Positions 45,611 through 56,321 are shown, counted from the first letter of the stretch. The stretch is 64,000 nt of DNA from Gemmatimonadetes bacterium bin94 (GCA_002238865.1 MPNE01000001.1:248001-312000); one strand, 5' to 3'. Notes: generated by a model from the sequence alone, not told the origin. Translations and numbers: made by a program.

Positions 45611-47079
45611 TGGCGAAGAAGACGAAAAAGAAGGGTCTGACACCCCGCTGCGAGGATTTCAGCGCCTGGTACAACGAAGTGGTTCTGCAGGCGGAACTGG
45701 CCGACTATCCGCCGGTTCGGGGGAGCATGGTGATCAGGCCGTGGGGATACGGGATCTGGGAAAACATGCAGCGCGCCCTGGACGACATGTTCAAGGCGTC
45801 GGGCCACCAGAACGCGTACTTCCCGCTGCTCATCCCCATGAGCTTCATCGAGCGCGAAAAGGAGCACGTGAAGGGGTTCAAGCCGGAGCTGGCGGTCGTC
45901 ACCCACGCGGGGGGCAAGGAGTTGGAGGAGCCCTACGTCATCCGCCCGACTTCGGAGACGATCATTTACTCGATGTACTCGAAATGGGTGCAGAGTTACC
46001 GGGACCTCCCGATCCTGCTCAACCAGTGGGCCAACGTGATGCGGTGGGAACTCCGCACCCGCCTGTTCCTCAGAACTTCCGAGTTCCTCTGGCAGGAAGG
46101 CCACACCGCGCACGCGAGCCAGGATGAGGCCGAGGAGGAGGCGCGCACGATCCTGGGGATCTACCGGACCTTCATGGAGGACTGGATGGCCATGCCTCCG
46201 GTCACGGGGCTCAAGACGGAGGCCGAAAAATTCGCGGGAGCGGTGCGCAGCTATGCGTGCGAAGCGCTTATGCAGGACGGCAAGGCCCTGCAGGCCGGCA
46301 CCTCGCACATGCTGGGCCAGAACTTCGCACGTCAGTTCGGCCTCACCTTCCAGAGCAAAGAGGGTCGCGAGGAGTTCGCCTGGAACACCTCGTGGGGCGT
46401 CTCGACCCGGCTGGTCGGGGGATTGATCATGACGCACGGCGACGACATGGGCGTGGTGGTTCCTCCGAAGCTGGCACCCATCCAGGTGATCGTGGTGCCG
46501 ATTGCCAGAAGTGACGACGAGTGGGCGACCGTGGCCGAGAAGGCCCGTCAGATTGTGAACACGTTGCGCGATGCCGGTGTCCGGGCCGACGCGGACCACC
46601 GCCGGCACCTGTCCCCGGGAGCCAAGTTCTTCGAATGGGAGCGCAAGGGGGTGCCGTTGCGACTGGAAGTGGGTCCGCGCGACGTGGCCAGGGGCGAGGT
46701 CGTGGTCGTCCGCCGGGTGACGGCCGAGGGTGAGGCCCGCAAGGAGGCGGTGCCCGAGGCGCGTGCGCTCGGCGAGACCGCGGGCTGGTTGAAGGCGCTG
46801 CAGACACTGCTGCTGCAAGGTGCCCGCGCGCGCCGCGAGGCGGGTACCCATCGCGGCGAGGTCTCGTCGGTCGAAGAACTCGGCGCTCTCCTGGACGAAG
46901 GCGCCGGCTTCGTGTATTCGGGGTGGAGCGGGGACCCCGACGTGGAGGAGAGGGCCAAGGATGTCAGGGCCACGATCCGCCTGATCCCGGACGAGGAGTT
47001 TCGCTCCGCCACGGCGCCGACCCGGTGTGCGGGGGGCGGCGAAGCCAGGACTGAAGTGGTGTGGGCGCGGGCGTATTGA
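45610..47079 (+). CDS. proS: Prolyl-tRNA synthetase (archaeal/eukaryote-like type)
   Basis: A 489-residue class II synthetase of the short ProS-type 3, lacking the bacterial editing insertion. Typical motifs are GSMVIRPWGYGIWENMQ, YVIRPTSETIIYSMYSKWV and WRELRT-like MRWELRTRLFLRTSEFLWQEG. QAGTSHMLGQNFARQF and LIMTHGDDMGVVVPPKLAP follow. The protein ends in the conserved Tyr (VVWARAY) of this type, whose terminal carboxylate is functional in relatives. The bacterial-type ProS is not seen in the window. Confidence 0.95.
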   Translation: MAKKTKKKGLTPRCEDFSAWYNEVVLQAELADYPPVRGSMVIRPWGYGIWENMQRALDDMFKASGHQNAYFPLLIPMSFIEREKEHVKGFKPELAVVTHAGGKELEEPYVIRPTSETIIYSMYSKWVQSYRDLPILLNQWANVMRWELRTRLFLRTSEFLWQEGHTAHASQDEAEEEARTILGIYRTFMEDWMAMPPVTGLKTEAEKFAGAVRSYACEALMQDGKALQAGTSHMLGQNFARQFGLTFQSKEGREEFAWNTSWGVSTRLVGGLIMTHGDDMGVVVPPKLAPIQVIVVPIARSDDEWATVAEKARQIVNTLRDAGVRADADHRRHLSPGAKFFEWERKGVPLRLEVGPRDVARGEVVVVRRVTAEGEARKEAVPEARALGETAGWLKALQTLLLQGARARREAGTHRGEVSSVEELGALLDEGAGFVYSGWSGDPDVEERAKDVRATIRLIPDEEFRSATAPTRCAGGGEARTEVVWARAY

Positions 47080-48371
47080 GGACCCGTCCCCCGCCCGGCG
47101 GCGATCCCTTCGCCCGGCTTGGCGGTGTCCTGACGTGCGGCTCCCATTCGCTGGAGGATCTTGCCAATGAGCATGCAACTCCACTATATGTGTACGATGG
47201 CGACCGAATCCTGGAACGGCTTGCTACTCTGCGCGACGCCTTCGCCGCGGACGGCGCGGACCCCGGCTCCCCCGGCCTGGTCGTCGCGTACTCGGTCAAG
47301 GCCAACCCCGGCCTGGCCATACTGAAACTCCTCGCCCGGGCCGGCGCCGGCGCCGACATCGTGAGCGGGGGCGAGCTTCACCGTTCGCTGCGCGCCGGTG
47401 TCCCGGCCGGGCTGATCGTCTTCGCCGGCGTGGGCAAGACCCGGGACGAGATGCGCTACGGGCTCCGATCCGGCATCCGCGCCTTCCACGTGGAGAGTGC
47501 CCAGGAGCTGGACGTGCTGGGCTCCGTCGCCGGGGATCTCGGACAGGTGGCCCCGATCGCGGTGCGCGTCAACCCGGACGTCGACAGCCCCACCCACGCG
47601 TTCACGCGCACGGGACATGCGAGAGCGAAGTTCGGGGTCTCGCCGGGAAGAGCGCTCGAGATGTACCGCTTCACGGCCGAACACCCGTTCCTCCGCGCGG
47701 TCGGGGTCGACGTTCACATCGGTTCACAGATTCGCGACCCCGTTCCCTTCGTGAACGCGCTCGACGTGGTGCTGGAGGTGGCCGGCAAGGTTCGCGGCGA
47801 CCTGGGCATCGACCTGGAATACGTCGATCTCGGGGGTGGTTTCGGGATCTCCGACGGCGAAGCGGACGAACTGGATGTCCGCGCTCTGGCCCGTGCGATA
47901 ACACGGCGGCTGCACGGCACGTCGCTCACCCTGGTCATCGAGCCGGGCCGTTTTCTCGTCGGCGACGCGGGCGTGCTTGTCACCCGGGTCCTCTACGTGA
48001 AGCGCAGCGGCGGCAAGACCTTCGTGGTTACCGATGCCGGCATGACCGACCTGATCCGTCCCAGCCACTACGGCGGTATTCACGCCGTCTCGCTGGTGCG
48101 GGAGCAGGACGGGGGGCCGGTGGAGGCCGTGGACGTCGTGGGGCCGGTGTGCGAGCAGGGCGACTTCCTCGCGCGGGACCGGCACCTTGCTCTGCCGCAT
48201 CCCGGCGCCCTGCTGTGCGTCCACCAGGCGGGGGCCTACGGATTCACCATGTCATCCAACTACAACTCGCGGCTCCGTCCCGCCGAACTTCTCGTGCGTG
48301 GCGGCCGCGTCAAGCGGGTCCGCCGCCGCGAGAGCTACAGTGACCTCATCCGGAACGAAGCCGATGAATGA
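47076..48371 (+). CDS. lysA: Diaminopimelate decarboxylase
   Basis: A 431-residue PLP enzyme making L-lysine from meso-diaminopimelate. The PLP lysine is in AYSVKANPG (Lys75). [25 protein letters not shown] and VCEQGDFLA are the expected sites. TTG 47076 overlaps the proS stop and gives the right length. Its stop overlaps the guaA start region (GATGAATGA). Confidence 0.95.
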   Translation: MRTRPPPGGDPFARLGGVLTCGSHSLEDLANEHATPLYVYDGDRILERLATLRDAFAADGADPGSPGLVVAYSVKANPGLAILKLLARAGAGADIVSGGELHRSLRAGVPAGLIVFAGVGKTRDEMRYGLRSGIRAFHVESAQELDVLGSVAGDLGQVAPIAVRVNPDVDSPTHAFTRTGHARAKFGVSPGRALEMYRFTAEHPFLRAVGVDVHIGSQIRDPVPFVNALDVVLEVAGKVRGDLGIDLEYVDLGGGFGISDGEADELDVRALARAITRRLHGTSLTLVIEPGRFLVGDAGVLVTRVLYVKRSGGKTFVVTDAGMTDLIRPSHYGGIHAVSLVREQDGGPVEAVDVVGPVCEQGDFLARDRHLALPHPGALLCVHQAGAYGFTMSSNYNSRLRPAELLVRGGRVKRVRRRESYSDLIRNEADE

Positions 48372-49992
48372 CACCCATCCGGACGCGCCGGCCACCTCCG
48401 GCACGAACGCGGCCACCGCCGCGGCCGGCGCGGGGCACGACCGCGTCCTCCTCATCGACTACGGCTCCCAGTTCACCCAGCTCATCGCCCGCCGGGTGCG
48501 CGAGGCAGGCGTATACTGCGAGATCCACCCCCCCACGCGGTCCCTGGACTGGGTCAGGACATGGGCGCCGAAGGGTATCGTCCTCTCGGGCGGGCCGTCC
48601 TCGGTGTACGGCGACGACGGCCCGGACCTCGACCCCGGTCTCCTCGCACTCGGCGTCCCGGTCCTGGGCATCTGCTACGGCATGCAGCTCATCGCGCGGC
48701 ACGAGGGCGGCGCCGTGCTCCCCGGCAAGCGCGAGTACGGCCGCGCCAGCCTGCGTGTCACCGAGCCGGGTGCGGACGAAGGCGGCAGCGGCCTCTTCCA
48801 GGGCTTCGGCCCCGACGAAGACGTCACGGTGTGGTGTTCGCACGGCGACCATGTGGATGAGCCGCCCCCCGGATTCGTGACCATCGCCGCGACCGCCGAC
48901 CTTCCCGTGGCGGCATTCCGGGCCCGCTCGCGACCGCTCTACGGCGTGCAGTTCCACCCCGAGGTCGCTCACACGCCGCGCGGCCAGGAAATCGTCGACA
49001 ACTTCCTCTTCCGCATCTGCGACTGCAGCGCCGACTGGACGTCCGGTGCGTTCGTGGCCGAGTCGGTCGAGCGGATACGGGCGACGGTTGGAGACGCACA
49101 TGTCGTATGCGGCCTTTCGGGCGGCGTGGACTCGTCGGTGGCCGCGGCGCTGGTGCATCGCGCGATCGGCGACAGGCTCACCTGCATCTTCGTCGACACC
49201 GGCATGATGCGCATGAACGAGCGCGAGCGCGTCGAGCGCACCTTCCGGGAGCACATGGGGATCCGCCTGGTCGTGGTGGAAGCCGCGGCCGAGTTCCTGG
49301 GTCCGCTGGAGGGTGTCACGGATCCCGAGCGCAAGCGCCGGATCATCGGTGAGACCTTCATCCGCGTCTTCGAGCACACCACCCGGGAACTCGGCGACGA
49401 CGCCCGCTACCTGGTGCAGGGAACCCTCTACCCGGACGTGATCGAGTCCCTCGCGGTGCGCGGTCCGTCTGCGACCATCAAGACCCACCACAATGTGGGT
49501 GGCCTCCCTGAAGACATATCCTTCGAACTGATCGAGCCGCTCCGCGAACTCTTCAAGGACGAAGTGCGCGCCGTGGGCCGCGCGCTGGAACTCGACGAGG
49601 CGTTCATCCGCCGCCATCCCTTCCCGGGCCCGGGGCTCGGGATCCGCATTCTCGGCCCGGTGACGGAGGATCGGCTCCGTGTCTTGCGCAGGACCGACGC
49701 GATCTACCTCGACGAGATCGAAGCCGCCGGCCTCTACGACGAGATCTGGCAAGCCTTTGCGGTCCTTCTCCCCGTGCGTTCGGTGGGCGTCATGGGGGAC
49801 AGCCGCACCTACGAGAACGTCGTCGCCCTCCGTGCCGTGACCTCTCGCGACGGCATGACCGCCGACTGGTACCCGTTCGAGCCCGCGTTCCTGGCTCGGG
49901 TGTCGACCCGGATCATCAACGAGGTCGAGGGTGTCAACCGGGTCACCTACGACATCAGCTCGAAGCCGCCGGCGACGATCGAGTGGGAGTGA
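48364..49992 (+). CDS. guaA: GMP synthase (glutamine-hydrolysing)
   Basis: A 542-residue two-domain enzyme converting XMP to GMP. The N-terminal class I amidotransferase has the nucleophile Cys104 in [11 protein letters not shown], with His/Glu in YGVQFHPEV. The ATP-pyrophosphatase loop is [15 protein letters not shown], and the C-terminal dimerisation domain ends in the conserved PPATIEWE. It is the last gene of the hisS-proS-lysA-guaA run. Confidence 0.97.
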   Translation: MNDTHPDAPATSGTNAATAAAGAGHDRVLLIDYGSQFTQLIARRVREAGVYCEIHPPTRSLDWVRTWAPKGIVLSGGPSSVYGDDGPDLDPGLLALGVPVLGICYGMQLIARHEGGAVLPGKREYGRASLRVTEPGADEGGSGLFQGFGPDEDVTVWCSHGDHVDEPPPGFVTIAATADLPVAAFRARSRPLYGVQFHPEVAHTPRGQEIVDNFLFRICDCSADWTSGAFVAESVERIRATVGDAHVVCGLSGGVDSSVAAALVHRAIGDRLTCIFVDTGMMRMNERERVERTFREHMGIRLVVVEAAAEFLGPLEGVTDPERKRRIIGETFIRVFEHTTRELGDDARYLVQGTLYPDVIESLAVRGPSATIKTHHNVGGLPEDISFELIEPLRELFKDEVRAVGRALELDEAFIRRHPFPGPGLGIRILGPVTEDRLRVLRRTDAIYLDEIEAAGLYDEIWQAFAVLLPVRSVGVMGDSRTYENVVALRAVTSRDGMTADWYPFEPAFLARVSTRIINEVEGVNRVTYDISSKPPATIEWE

Positions 49993-50031
49993 GGGTGAGG
50001 AGGCGCCCGCAGTCGCCGCCGGCCCCGCCCT

Positions 50032-50388
50032 TCACCCCACCGTGTCAGGTTGGCTGCGCAGCTGATCCAGCTTCGATTCCACCTCTGCCCACACCGCCTC
50101 CATGAACCCGACGTCGCCTCCGTGCGTCTCCGCGAAGGCGACGAGGTCCTCCTCGATGAGTTCCAGCTCCGCGAGCACCGCTTCACGTTCATCGTCCGGG
50201 ATCACGCCGCCGGGCGAGCGGAGTTCCGCCACTCGGAGCGCCACGTAGCCCTCCACGAACTGCTCGCGGCTGATCGTATCCCCGCCCGCATCTTCGCACC
50301 CCGCCGCCGCAACCGCCGCCGCCATGAACAACGCGGCGCCGGCAGCCCGGAGAAGAAACGGGCTGCCGGGCGCGCGACCGCGCCTCAC
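50032..50388 (-). CDS. Small hypothetical lipoprotein
   Basis: A 118-residue protein starting at GTG 50388, which overlaps the OPT gene stop (GTGA). A signal peptide ends in AAGC (lipobox-like, Cys29). The mature part is Glu/Asp-rich and helical (EREAVLAELELIEEDLVAFA). No known family was recognised. It is probably co-expressed with the upstream OPT transporter. Confidence 0.65.
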   Translation of the reverse strand: MRRGRAPGSPFLLRAAGAALFMAAAVAAAGCEDAGGDTISREQFVEGYVALRVAELRSPGGVIPDDEREAVLAELELIEEDLVAFAETHGGDVGFMEAVWAEVESKLDQLRSQPDTVG

Positions 50389-52391
50389 GTGGCGTCCCCC
50401 CGCGTGGCGGCCCGCCAGAGGAGGGCGCAGAGCCCGGCGAAGACCAGCGTGCCGAACGCCACGCCGCTTCCCGGGAACAGCTCCGACCACCCGTGTCCCA
50501 CGTGCCAGATCGATGCCGGGTCCTCGTGGCCGGTCCGGTTGGCAACCGCGTAGATCACGCCGCCGATGAGCACGCCCACCAGAGCCGCGCCCGCGATCAG
50601 CCCGGACGCGAACAGAACGCCCCGTTCGCGCCGCTCGGCCAGGATGCTGACACCGTCTTCGGTCTCCCCTTTGTCTTCGTACTTCTTCGTCAGCGCCCTG
50701 CGCATCAGGCCGCCAACCAGGATCGGCGTCATCAGCGAAACCGGGAGGTATACGCCCACCGCCAGGGCCAGCGAGGGCAGCTTGAAGACGAATTCGGCGA
50801 TCGCCGCGATTGCGACTCCCAGCAACACGAAGCCCCAGGGCAGGGAAGCGTTCAGCACCCCGTCGATCACGAGGCTCATCAGCGTGGCCTGGGGTGCGGC
50901 GAGGCCGTCCACGGTGCCGATGCCGTACGATTCGTTCAACACCACCAGGACCCCGCCCATGACTGCCGCGCTGGCGAGCACGCCCATCATTTCGCCGACC
51001 TGCATGCGCTTGGGCGTGGCGCCCACGAGGAAGCCGGTCTTCAGGTCCTGCGAGGTGTCGCCCGCGACCGCCGCCGAGATGCACACCACGGCGCCGACAG
51101 CGAGCACCGCCACCTTGGCCGTGGCGCTGCCGTCGTTCAGCCCCAGCGCGACCCAGATCAGCGACGTCAGGATCAGAGCCGCTATGGTCATCCCCGACAC
51201 GGGGTTCGACGACGATCCGATGAGTCCCACGATCCGGCTCGACACCGTCACGAAAAAGAAGCTGAAGATCACGATCAGCACCGCCCCCAGCAGACCGACG
51301 GGCACGCCGGGCCAGAGCCACAGGGCGATCGCCATTAGCGCCGCGAGCCCCATCACCAGCTTCAGGGGAAGGTCCTGTTGTGTCCGCGGGAGTTCACCGC
51401 CACCGCTCGCGCCGACCTGGCCGATCCCCAGCCTGAACGACTCGATGATGGTCGGAAGCGACTTGAGCAGCGTCACGATCCCGGCGAAGCCCACGGCTCC
51501 GGCTCCGACGTAGCGAATGTAGCTGTTCCAGATCTCCCCCGAGCCCAGCGCCGACATGGCGATGGAGGCCGGGTAGACCGTGTCGTCGCCGCCCCACATG
51601 TTGATCGCGGGGATGAGGATGAGCCAGGCCAGAGCGCTGCCCCCGAACATGATGGCTGCGATGCGCGGTCCGATGATGAAACCGACGCCCAGCAGTTCGG
51701 GAGTGAAGTCGCCCCCGATCTCGGCCTTCTTGGGTAGCGGCAGGCTCGGGGACTCGTTCCAGAGGGCGAGTCCGCTCCGGTTCGCGAGCACCTGGTAGAG
51801 CGCACCGAGTCCCAGCCCCGAGAAGAGCAGGCGAGCCTTTCCCCCGCCCACCTCCCCCGCGACCTGCACTTCGGCGCAGGCGGTGCCTTCGGGGTAGGGG
51901 AGTTTCCCGTGTTCGCGGGAGATCAGGTAGCGTCTGAGCGGGATCATGAAGAGGACACCCAGCAGCCCGCCGAAGGCCGCGATCACGGACACCTGCAGAA
52001 GGTCGACCACGATCGTCGGGTCGGAGCGCTGCCAGATGAAGAGCGCCGGGAGGGTGAAGATGACCCCGGCTGCAACCGACTCGCCCGCCGAGCCGATAGT
52101 CTGCACCATGTTGGTCTCGAGGATCGAGCCCCGGCGGATCACGCGGAAGATCGCCACGGCCATCACGGCCGCCGGGATCGAGGCGCTGACGGTCAGGCCC
52201 ACGCGCAAGCCCAGATAGGCGTTGGCCGCCCCGAAGACGACCGCGAGCAGCAGTCCGATGAGGACCGCCTTCACGGTGAGCTCGGCGATCGAGCTCTCGG
52301 GGGGCACGTAGGGGCGGTAGCTCTCGCCGGGGACGACTTCGTACGCCTCGGGAGGAAGGCCCTTGCGGGCCGGCGGGTCGGCCGATGCCAT
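50385..52391 (-). CDS. OPT family oligopeptide transporter
   Basis: A 668-residue polytopic protein with ~14-16 hydrophobic helices. OPT-family features include KAVLIGLLLAVVFGAANAYL, LPYPEGTACAEVQVAGE, SNPVSGMTIAALILTSL and AGDTSQDLKTGFLVGATP. The prokaryotic OPT members are thought to move oligopeptides or metal-chelate compounds; the substrate is not deducible. The ATG at 52391 is preceded by AAGGAAG. A -10-like TATCAT (minus, 52455-52450) lies ~60 bases upstream. Confidence 0.9.
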   Translation of the reverse strand: MASADPPARKGLPPEAYEVVPGESYRPYVPPESSIAELTVKAVLIGLLLAVVFGAANAYLGLRVGLTVSASIPAAVMAVAIFRVIRRGSILETNMVQTIGSAGESVAAGVIFTLPALFIWQRSDPTIVVDLLQVSVIAAFGGLLGVLFMIPLRRYLISREHGKLPYPEGTACAEVQVAGEVGGGKARLLFSGLGLGALYQVLANRSGLALWNESPSLPLPKKAEIGGDFTPELLGVGFIIGPRIAAIMFGGSALAWLILIPAINMWGGDDTVYPASIAMSALGSGEIWNSYIRYVGAGAVGFAGIVTLLKSLPTIIESFRLGIGQVGASGGGELPRTQQDLPLKLVMGLAALMAIALWLWPGVPVGLLGAVLIVIFSFFFVTVSSRIVGLIGSSSNPVSGMTIAALILTSLIWVALGLNDGSATAKVAVLAVGAVVCISAAVAGDTSQDLKTGFLVGATPKRMQVGEMMGVLASAAVMGGVLVVLNESYGIGTVDGLAAPQATLMSLVIDGVLNASLPWGFVLLGVAIAAIAEFVFKLPSLALAVGVYLPVSLMTPILVGGLMRRALTKKYEDKGETEDGVSILAERRERGVLFASGLIAGAALVGVLIGGVIYAVANRTGHEDPASIWHVGHGWSELFPGSGVAFGTLVFAGLCALLWRAATRGDAT

Positions 52392-52484
52392 GTGAGGCTT
52401 CCTTGCGGGTTGGTGGGGTAGGCGGGCGCTGGCCCGAATCTTTCCGGGTATGATAGGGGGCGATGTCCGGTACGGGCTGAAAAG

Positions 52485-52499
52485 CTGCCATTTTGGCAG
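52485..52499. promoter_or_regulatory. Palindromic operator copy 1
   Basis: CTGCCATTTTGGCAG: 6-bp arms around a 3-base centre, perfect dyad. Its centre (52492) is 21 bases from copy 2. It lies in the divergent OPT/clpB region, nearer the OPT side. Confidence 0.75.
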
Positions 52500-52505
52500 T
52501 CCGGC

Positions 52506-52520
52506 CTGCCATTTTGGCCG
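52506..52520. promoter_or_regulatory. Palindromic operator copy 2
   Basis: CTGCCATTTTGGCCG: one base off the 13-bp core TGCCATTTTGGCA. Its centre is 52513, two helical turns from copy 1 and four turns from copy 3. Confidence 0.7.
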
Positions 52521-52547
52521 ATTCTCCGCTTTGCCGGCCCCTGAACC

Positions 52548-52562
52548 CTGCCAAAATGGCAA
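52548..52562. promoter_or_regulatory. Palindromic operator copy 3
   Basis: CTGCCAAAATGGCAA: the reverse complement of the core of copy 1. Its centre is 52555, 42 bases from copy 2. It ends 31 bases before the clpB ATG, a position that would overlap the promoter or transcript start. Confidence 0.75.
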
Positions 52563-52593
52563 CGTTGTCGTGCGAATTGCAACAGGAGACTCC

Positions 52594-55206
52594 ATGATGT
52601 TGAATGCCGAACGCCTGACCCTGAAAGCCGCCGAGGCCCTGTCGGCCGCCGCCCGGGACGCCCGGAGCCGGGAGCACCCGCAGATGGAGGGCGTCCACCT
52701 GCTCAAGGCGCTTCTGGAACAGGAGGACGGCATCGTCGTGCCCGTATTCCGCAAGATGGAAGTCGCCCCCGAGACCGTCCTGCACGCGGCCGATGTCGAG
52801 CTGAACCGGCGCGCCAGAGTGACCGGCGGAGCTTCGCCGGGGCCCTCGCGCTATCTGCGCGCGGCGCTGGACAAGGCCGAAGAGGCGGCACGAAAGCTCG
52901 GCGACGCCTACGTCTCCACCGAGCACCTGCTCATCGGAATCGCGGCCGAGAAGGGGGATGCGGGCCGCATTCTCAGGGAGCACGGCGTCACCGGAGAGCG
53001 TCTCGAGACGGCTCTGGACTCCATCCGCGGATCCCACCGGGTCACGGACCAGAACCCCGAGGACAAGTTTCAGGCGCTGAAGCGCTTTTCCCACGACCTC
53101 ACCGAACGTGCGCGCCGGGGCAAGCTGGACCCCGTCATCGGACGGGATGACGAGATTCGCCGGGTGATGCGGGTGCTGGCACGCCGGACCAAGAACAACC
53201 CGGTGCTGATCGGGGAGCCGGGCGTCGGCAAGACGGCGATCGCCGAGGGGCTCGCGCAACGGATCGTGGGCGGCGACGTCCCCGCCTCGCTGAACGGCAA
53301 GAAGCTCGTCTCGCTCGATCTCTCCGCCATGCTGGCCGGCGCGAAGTACCGCGGCGACTTCGAGGAGCGCATGAAGGCCGTCCTCAGGGAGGTGACCGAA
53401 GCGGACGGCCGCTACGTCCTCTTCATCGACGAGCTGCACACCATCGTGGGGGCGGGCGCGGCCGAGGGAGCCGTCGACGCGGGAAACATGCTCAAGCCGG
53501 CGCTGGCCCGGGGCGATCTCCGCGTGGTGGGCGCGACCACGCTGTCCGAGTACCGCAAGCACGTGGAAAAGGACGCCGCACTGGAGCGCCGCTTTCAGCC
53601 GGTGTACGTCGCGCCGCCCTCGGTCGAGGACACCATCGCGATCCTGCGCGGCCTGAAGGAGCGGTACGAAGTCCACCACGGAATCCGCATCACTGACGAC
53701 TCGCTGATCGCCGCGGCCAGATTGTCCGACAGGTACGTGGGGGGACGGTTCCTGCCCGACAAGGCCATCGACCTGATGGACGAGGCCGGGAGCCGGCTGC
53801 GCATCGAAATCGACTCCCTCCCCCAGGAGATCGACGACCTGGAGAGGCGCATCATTCAGCTGGAGATCGAGAAGCAGGCGCTGGCGCGCGAGGACAACCG
53901 CGGCGCCCGGGAGCGTCTGGACGGGATCGAGGCCGAGCTCTCGGAGTTGCGCGAGTCTAGCCAGACCATGAAGGCCGCATGGCAGGCCGAAAAGATCCAG
54001 ATCGCCCGCATTCAGGAGTTCAAGGAGCGGGTGGACGGTCTCCGCACCGAGGCCGAGCGGGCCACGCGGCGCGGCGAGCTGGATCGCGCGGCCGAGGTCC
54101 AGTATTCGCAGATCCCGAAAGCGCTGGCGGACATCGAGAAGGCGGAGAAGCGGCTTGCCGGGTTGCAGGCGGAGGGCAAGTTCCTCAAGGAGGAGGTGAC
54201 GCCCGAGGACATTGCCGATGTCGTGGCGGAGTGGACGGGGATCCCCGTGACGCGGCTGATGGACTCCGAACGGAAGCGGCTGGCCCGGTTGGAAGAGCTG
54301 CTCGGAAGGCGGGTGGTGGGCCAGGACCGGGCGCTGGGCGCGGTGTCTCGAGCGGTGCGCCGGGCCCGGGCGGGGATCCAGGACCCGAACCGTCCCATCG
54401 GCTCGTTCCTCTTCCTCGGGCCCACCGGAGTGGGGAAGACAGAGACCGCTCGGGCCCTGGCCGAGTTCCTCTTCGACGACGAGCGCGCAATGGTGCGCAT
54501 CGACATGTCCGAGTACATGGAGGCGCACTCGGTGTCCAGGCTGGTGGGGGCGCCGCCCGGGTACGTGGGCTACGACGAGGGCGGCCAGCTCACCGAGGCC
54601 GTGCGGAGGAGGCCGCACGCGGTGGTGCTCTTCGACGAGGTCGAGAAGGCACACTCCAAGGTCTTCAACGTATTCCTGCAGATCCTCGACGACGGTCGCC
54701 TGACCGATGGCCAGGGACGGACGGTCGACTTCCGCAACACGGTAATCATCATGACGTCGAACATCGCCGGGCCCGAGATTCTGGCGCGGGCGCGGAGTGG
54801 AGAGGCCGGCGAGTGGAGCGCGGTCGAGGAGATGGTGAAGGGGCGCCTGCGGGAGTACTTTCGACCCGAGTTCCTTAATCGAGTAGATGATGTGATTGTA
54901 TTCAAGCCATTGTCTCCCAAGGAATTGGAGGATATCGCCGAGATCCAGCTGGGACGGGTGGTCGAGCTGGCGGCAGAGCAGGGCGTGGCGCTGGCCGTGT
55001 CGGACGAGGCGAAGGCGGTGATCGCGCGGGAAGGGTACGATCCCGCCTTCGGGGCACGGCCCCTGAAGAGGGCCGTGCAGCGTCTGGTGCAGGATCCGTT
55101 GGCGATGGGGATTCTGGACGGCGAGATCGCCCCGGGGAGCGCGGTGCGCATGGAGAAGGGCGAAGAGGGGTTGGTGTTCGTCGGGATTGGCGACGGTCCG
55201 GGGTGA
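52594..55206 (+). CDS. clpB: ATP-dependent disaggregase ClpB
   Basis: An 870-residue AAA+ chaperone. Clp N-domain repeats (~1-145), NBD1 with [13 protein letters not shown] and [10 protein letters not shown], the long coiled-coil M-domain (~400-525) that separates ClpB from ClpA/C, and NBD2 with [20 protein letters not shown] and [11 protein letters not shown]. It rescues aggregated proteins with DnaK. AACAGGAG precedes ATG 52594. Three phased palindromes sit just upstream, suggesting repressor control. A short patch at ~54875-54950 has unusually AT-rich codons. Confidence 0.95.
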   Translation: MMLNAERLTLKAAEALSAAARDARSREHPQMEGVHLLKALLEQEDGIVVPVFRKMEVAPETVLHAADVELNRRARVTGGASPGPSRYLRAALDKAEEAARKLGDAYVSTEHLLIGIAAEKGDAGRILREHGVTGERLETALDSIRGSHRVTDQNPEDKFQALKRFSHDLTERARRGKLDPVIGRDDEIRRVMRVLARRTKNNPVLIGEPGVGKTAIAEGLAQRIVGGDVPASLNGKKLVSLDLSAMLAGAKYRGDFEERMKAVLREVTEADGRYVLFIDELHTIVGAGAAEGAVDAGNMLKPALARGDLRVVGATTLSEYRKHVEKDAALERRFQPVYVAPPSVEDTIAILRGLKERYEVHHGIRITDDSLIAAARLSDRYVGGRFLPDKAIDLMDEAGSRLRIEIDSLPQEIDDLERRIIQLEIEKQALAREDNRGARERLDGIEAELSELRESSQTMKAAWQAEKIQIARIQEFKERVDGLRTEAERATRRGELDRAAEVQYSQIPKALADIEKAEKRLAGLQAEGKFLKEEVTPEDIADVVAEWTGIPVTRLMDSERKRLARLEELLGRRVVGQDRALGAVSRAVRRARAGIQDPNRPIGSFLFLGPTGVGKTETARALAEFLFDDERAMVRIDMSEYMEAHSVSRLVGAPPGYVGYDEGGQLTEAVRRRPHAVVLFDEVEKAHSKVFNVFLQILDDGRLTDGQGRTVDFRNTVIIMTSNIAGPEILARARSGEAGEWSAVEEMVKGRLREYFRPEFLNRVDDVIVFKPLSPKELEDIAEIQLGRVVELAAEQGVALAVSDEAKAVIAREGYDPAFGARPLKRAVQRLVQDPLAMGILDGEIAPGSAVRMEKGEEGLVFVGIGDGPG

Positions 55207-55757
55207 GGCAGGGCAGGCGGGCGAAGGCGCTTCGGTGCGCCGTTCTGTTCGGGGTGGGGCCGGTGACCGTGACGGCGGCGGTGGCCGGGTGCGCAGCGGC
55301 CGTGGCCGTGGGTGGCGCGACGTCGGGCCGGTCTCCGGGGGCGTCCGCGGAGCCCGCCCGCGTGATCGGGGAGTTTCTGGACGCGGCGAACCAGAGGGAC
55401 TACATGACCATGGCGCGGCTATTCGGGACCGAAGACGGATCGATCGGTGACCGGGGCGGTACCCTCGGTTGCGCGTTCAGGAAGCTCGGTTCATGGATCG
55501 GCCTGGGCGAGCGGTGTCTTGACGAACACGAGGTCGAGCAGCGCCTCGACCTGTTGGCCGCAGTCCTGAAGCACGAGTCCTACCGGGTGCGGACCGAGGA
55601 GGTGGTGGCGGGTCGGAGGAGGTCCGCTGCCGGCGTCCGGGTCGCGCTGGATCTGGGTGCCCGCGGGGTGGTGGAGGTCCCTTTCGTGGTAGTCCTGGCG
55701 ACCGATGGGCAATGGCTGGTCGAGCAGGTGGAGCTGGGGAAGCTGGTGGGTAGGTGA
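55203..55757 (+). CDS. Hypothetical lipoprotein
   Basis: A 184-residue protein starting at GTG 55203, overlapping the clpB stop. The N-terminal signal ends near AGCAAAV, a possible lipobox. The mature part begins with a helix (PARVIGEFLDAANQRDYMTM) like those of NTF2-like or SnoaL-like lipoproteins, followed by a beta-rich half. Two Cys (LGCAF, ERCLDEHE) may pair. The function is unknown. It may be co-expressed with clpB. Confidence 0.6.
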   Translation: MRQGRRAKALRCAVLFGVGPVTVTAAVAGCAAAVAVGGATSGRSPGASAEPARVIGEFLDAANQRDYMTMARLFGTEDGSIGDRGGTLGCAFRKLGSWIGLGERCLDEHEVEQRLDLLAAVLKHESYRVRTEEVVAGRRRSAAGVRVALDLGARGVVEVPFVVVLATDGQWLVEQVELGKLVGR

Positions 55758-55821
55758 GGGCTCGGCTCCCGGTCGTGACGTGGAACGTCGGTGGTTGCCG
55801 GAACTTCGGCCCGGGCTCCCG

Positions 55822-56250
55822 TCAATCCGGATCCTGGCGGGCCCGTTCCACCAGCTCCACCAGCACCCCCCCGGTCGAACGGGGGTGCAGGAATGCGATC
55901 CGGTGTCCGCCCGCCCCCTCCATCGGCCCCGGCGAGGTGAATTCCCATCCGCCGGCCGTCAGTTCGGCCATCTTCTCCCCGAGGTCCGCGACCCGGTACG
56001 CGATGTGGTGGAGCCCCGGCCCTCTCCGCTCGACGAACCGTGACACCCCGCTCTCCGGCACGAGGGGCCTGATCAGCTCGACATCGCCGACGAAACACAC
56101 CTCCACGCCCTGCGACTCGACCTGCTCCGGGTCGGTCGCCCGGACTCCGGAAAGCCGCTCCAGCAGCGGCAGCAAATCGGTGAAGGAGCGGGCCGCGATG
56201 GCCACGTGGTCGAGCGCAAGCCCCGCAACGGCCCGGCGGGGTCCATCCAT
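55822..56250 (-). CDS. VOC-fold protein, probable methylmalonyl-CoA epimerase
   Basis: A 142-residue vicinal-oxygen-chelate protein: begins LDHVAIAARSFTDLLPLLERL, has GLHHIAYRVADLGEKMAEL and ends GHRIAFLHPRSTGGVLVELVE. These match metal-binding motifs of methylmalonyl-CoA epimerase (His, His, Glu), interconverting the R and S forms. No mutase is in the window, so the substrate is inferred from family. ATG 56250 is the likely start. It is divergent from trxA. Confidence 0.75.
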   Translation of the reverse strand: MDGPRRAVAGLALDHVAIAARSFTDLLPLLERLSGVRATDPEQVESQGVEVCFVGDVELIRPLVPESGVSRFVERRGPGLHHIAYRVADLGEKMAELTAGGWEFTSPGPMEGAGGHRIAFLHPRSTGGVLVELVERARQDPD

Positions 56251-56321
56251 CGGCGCGGGGCGCGTACCATGCTCCGCTCTACTCGTGTCCGGCGTATTCG
56301 AATCCAGGATCGGCCCCTCTT

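Noticed and set aside
52392-52593. CIRCE or HspR-type heat-shock operator before clpB
   Set aside because: Neither the CIRCE (TTAGCACTC dyad) nor the HAIR (CTTGAGT dyad) sequence is present; a different palindrome is found instead.
51394-54654. Long minus-strand frame opposite clpB running into the OPT gene region
   Set aside because: Antisense shadow of clpB followed by an out-of-frame reading of the OPT gene; no family match.
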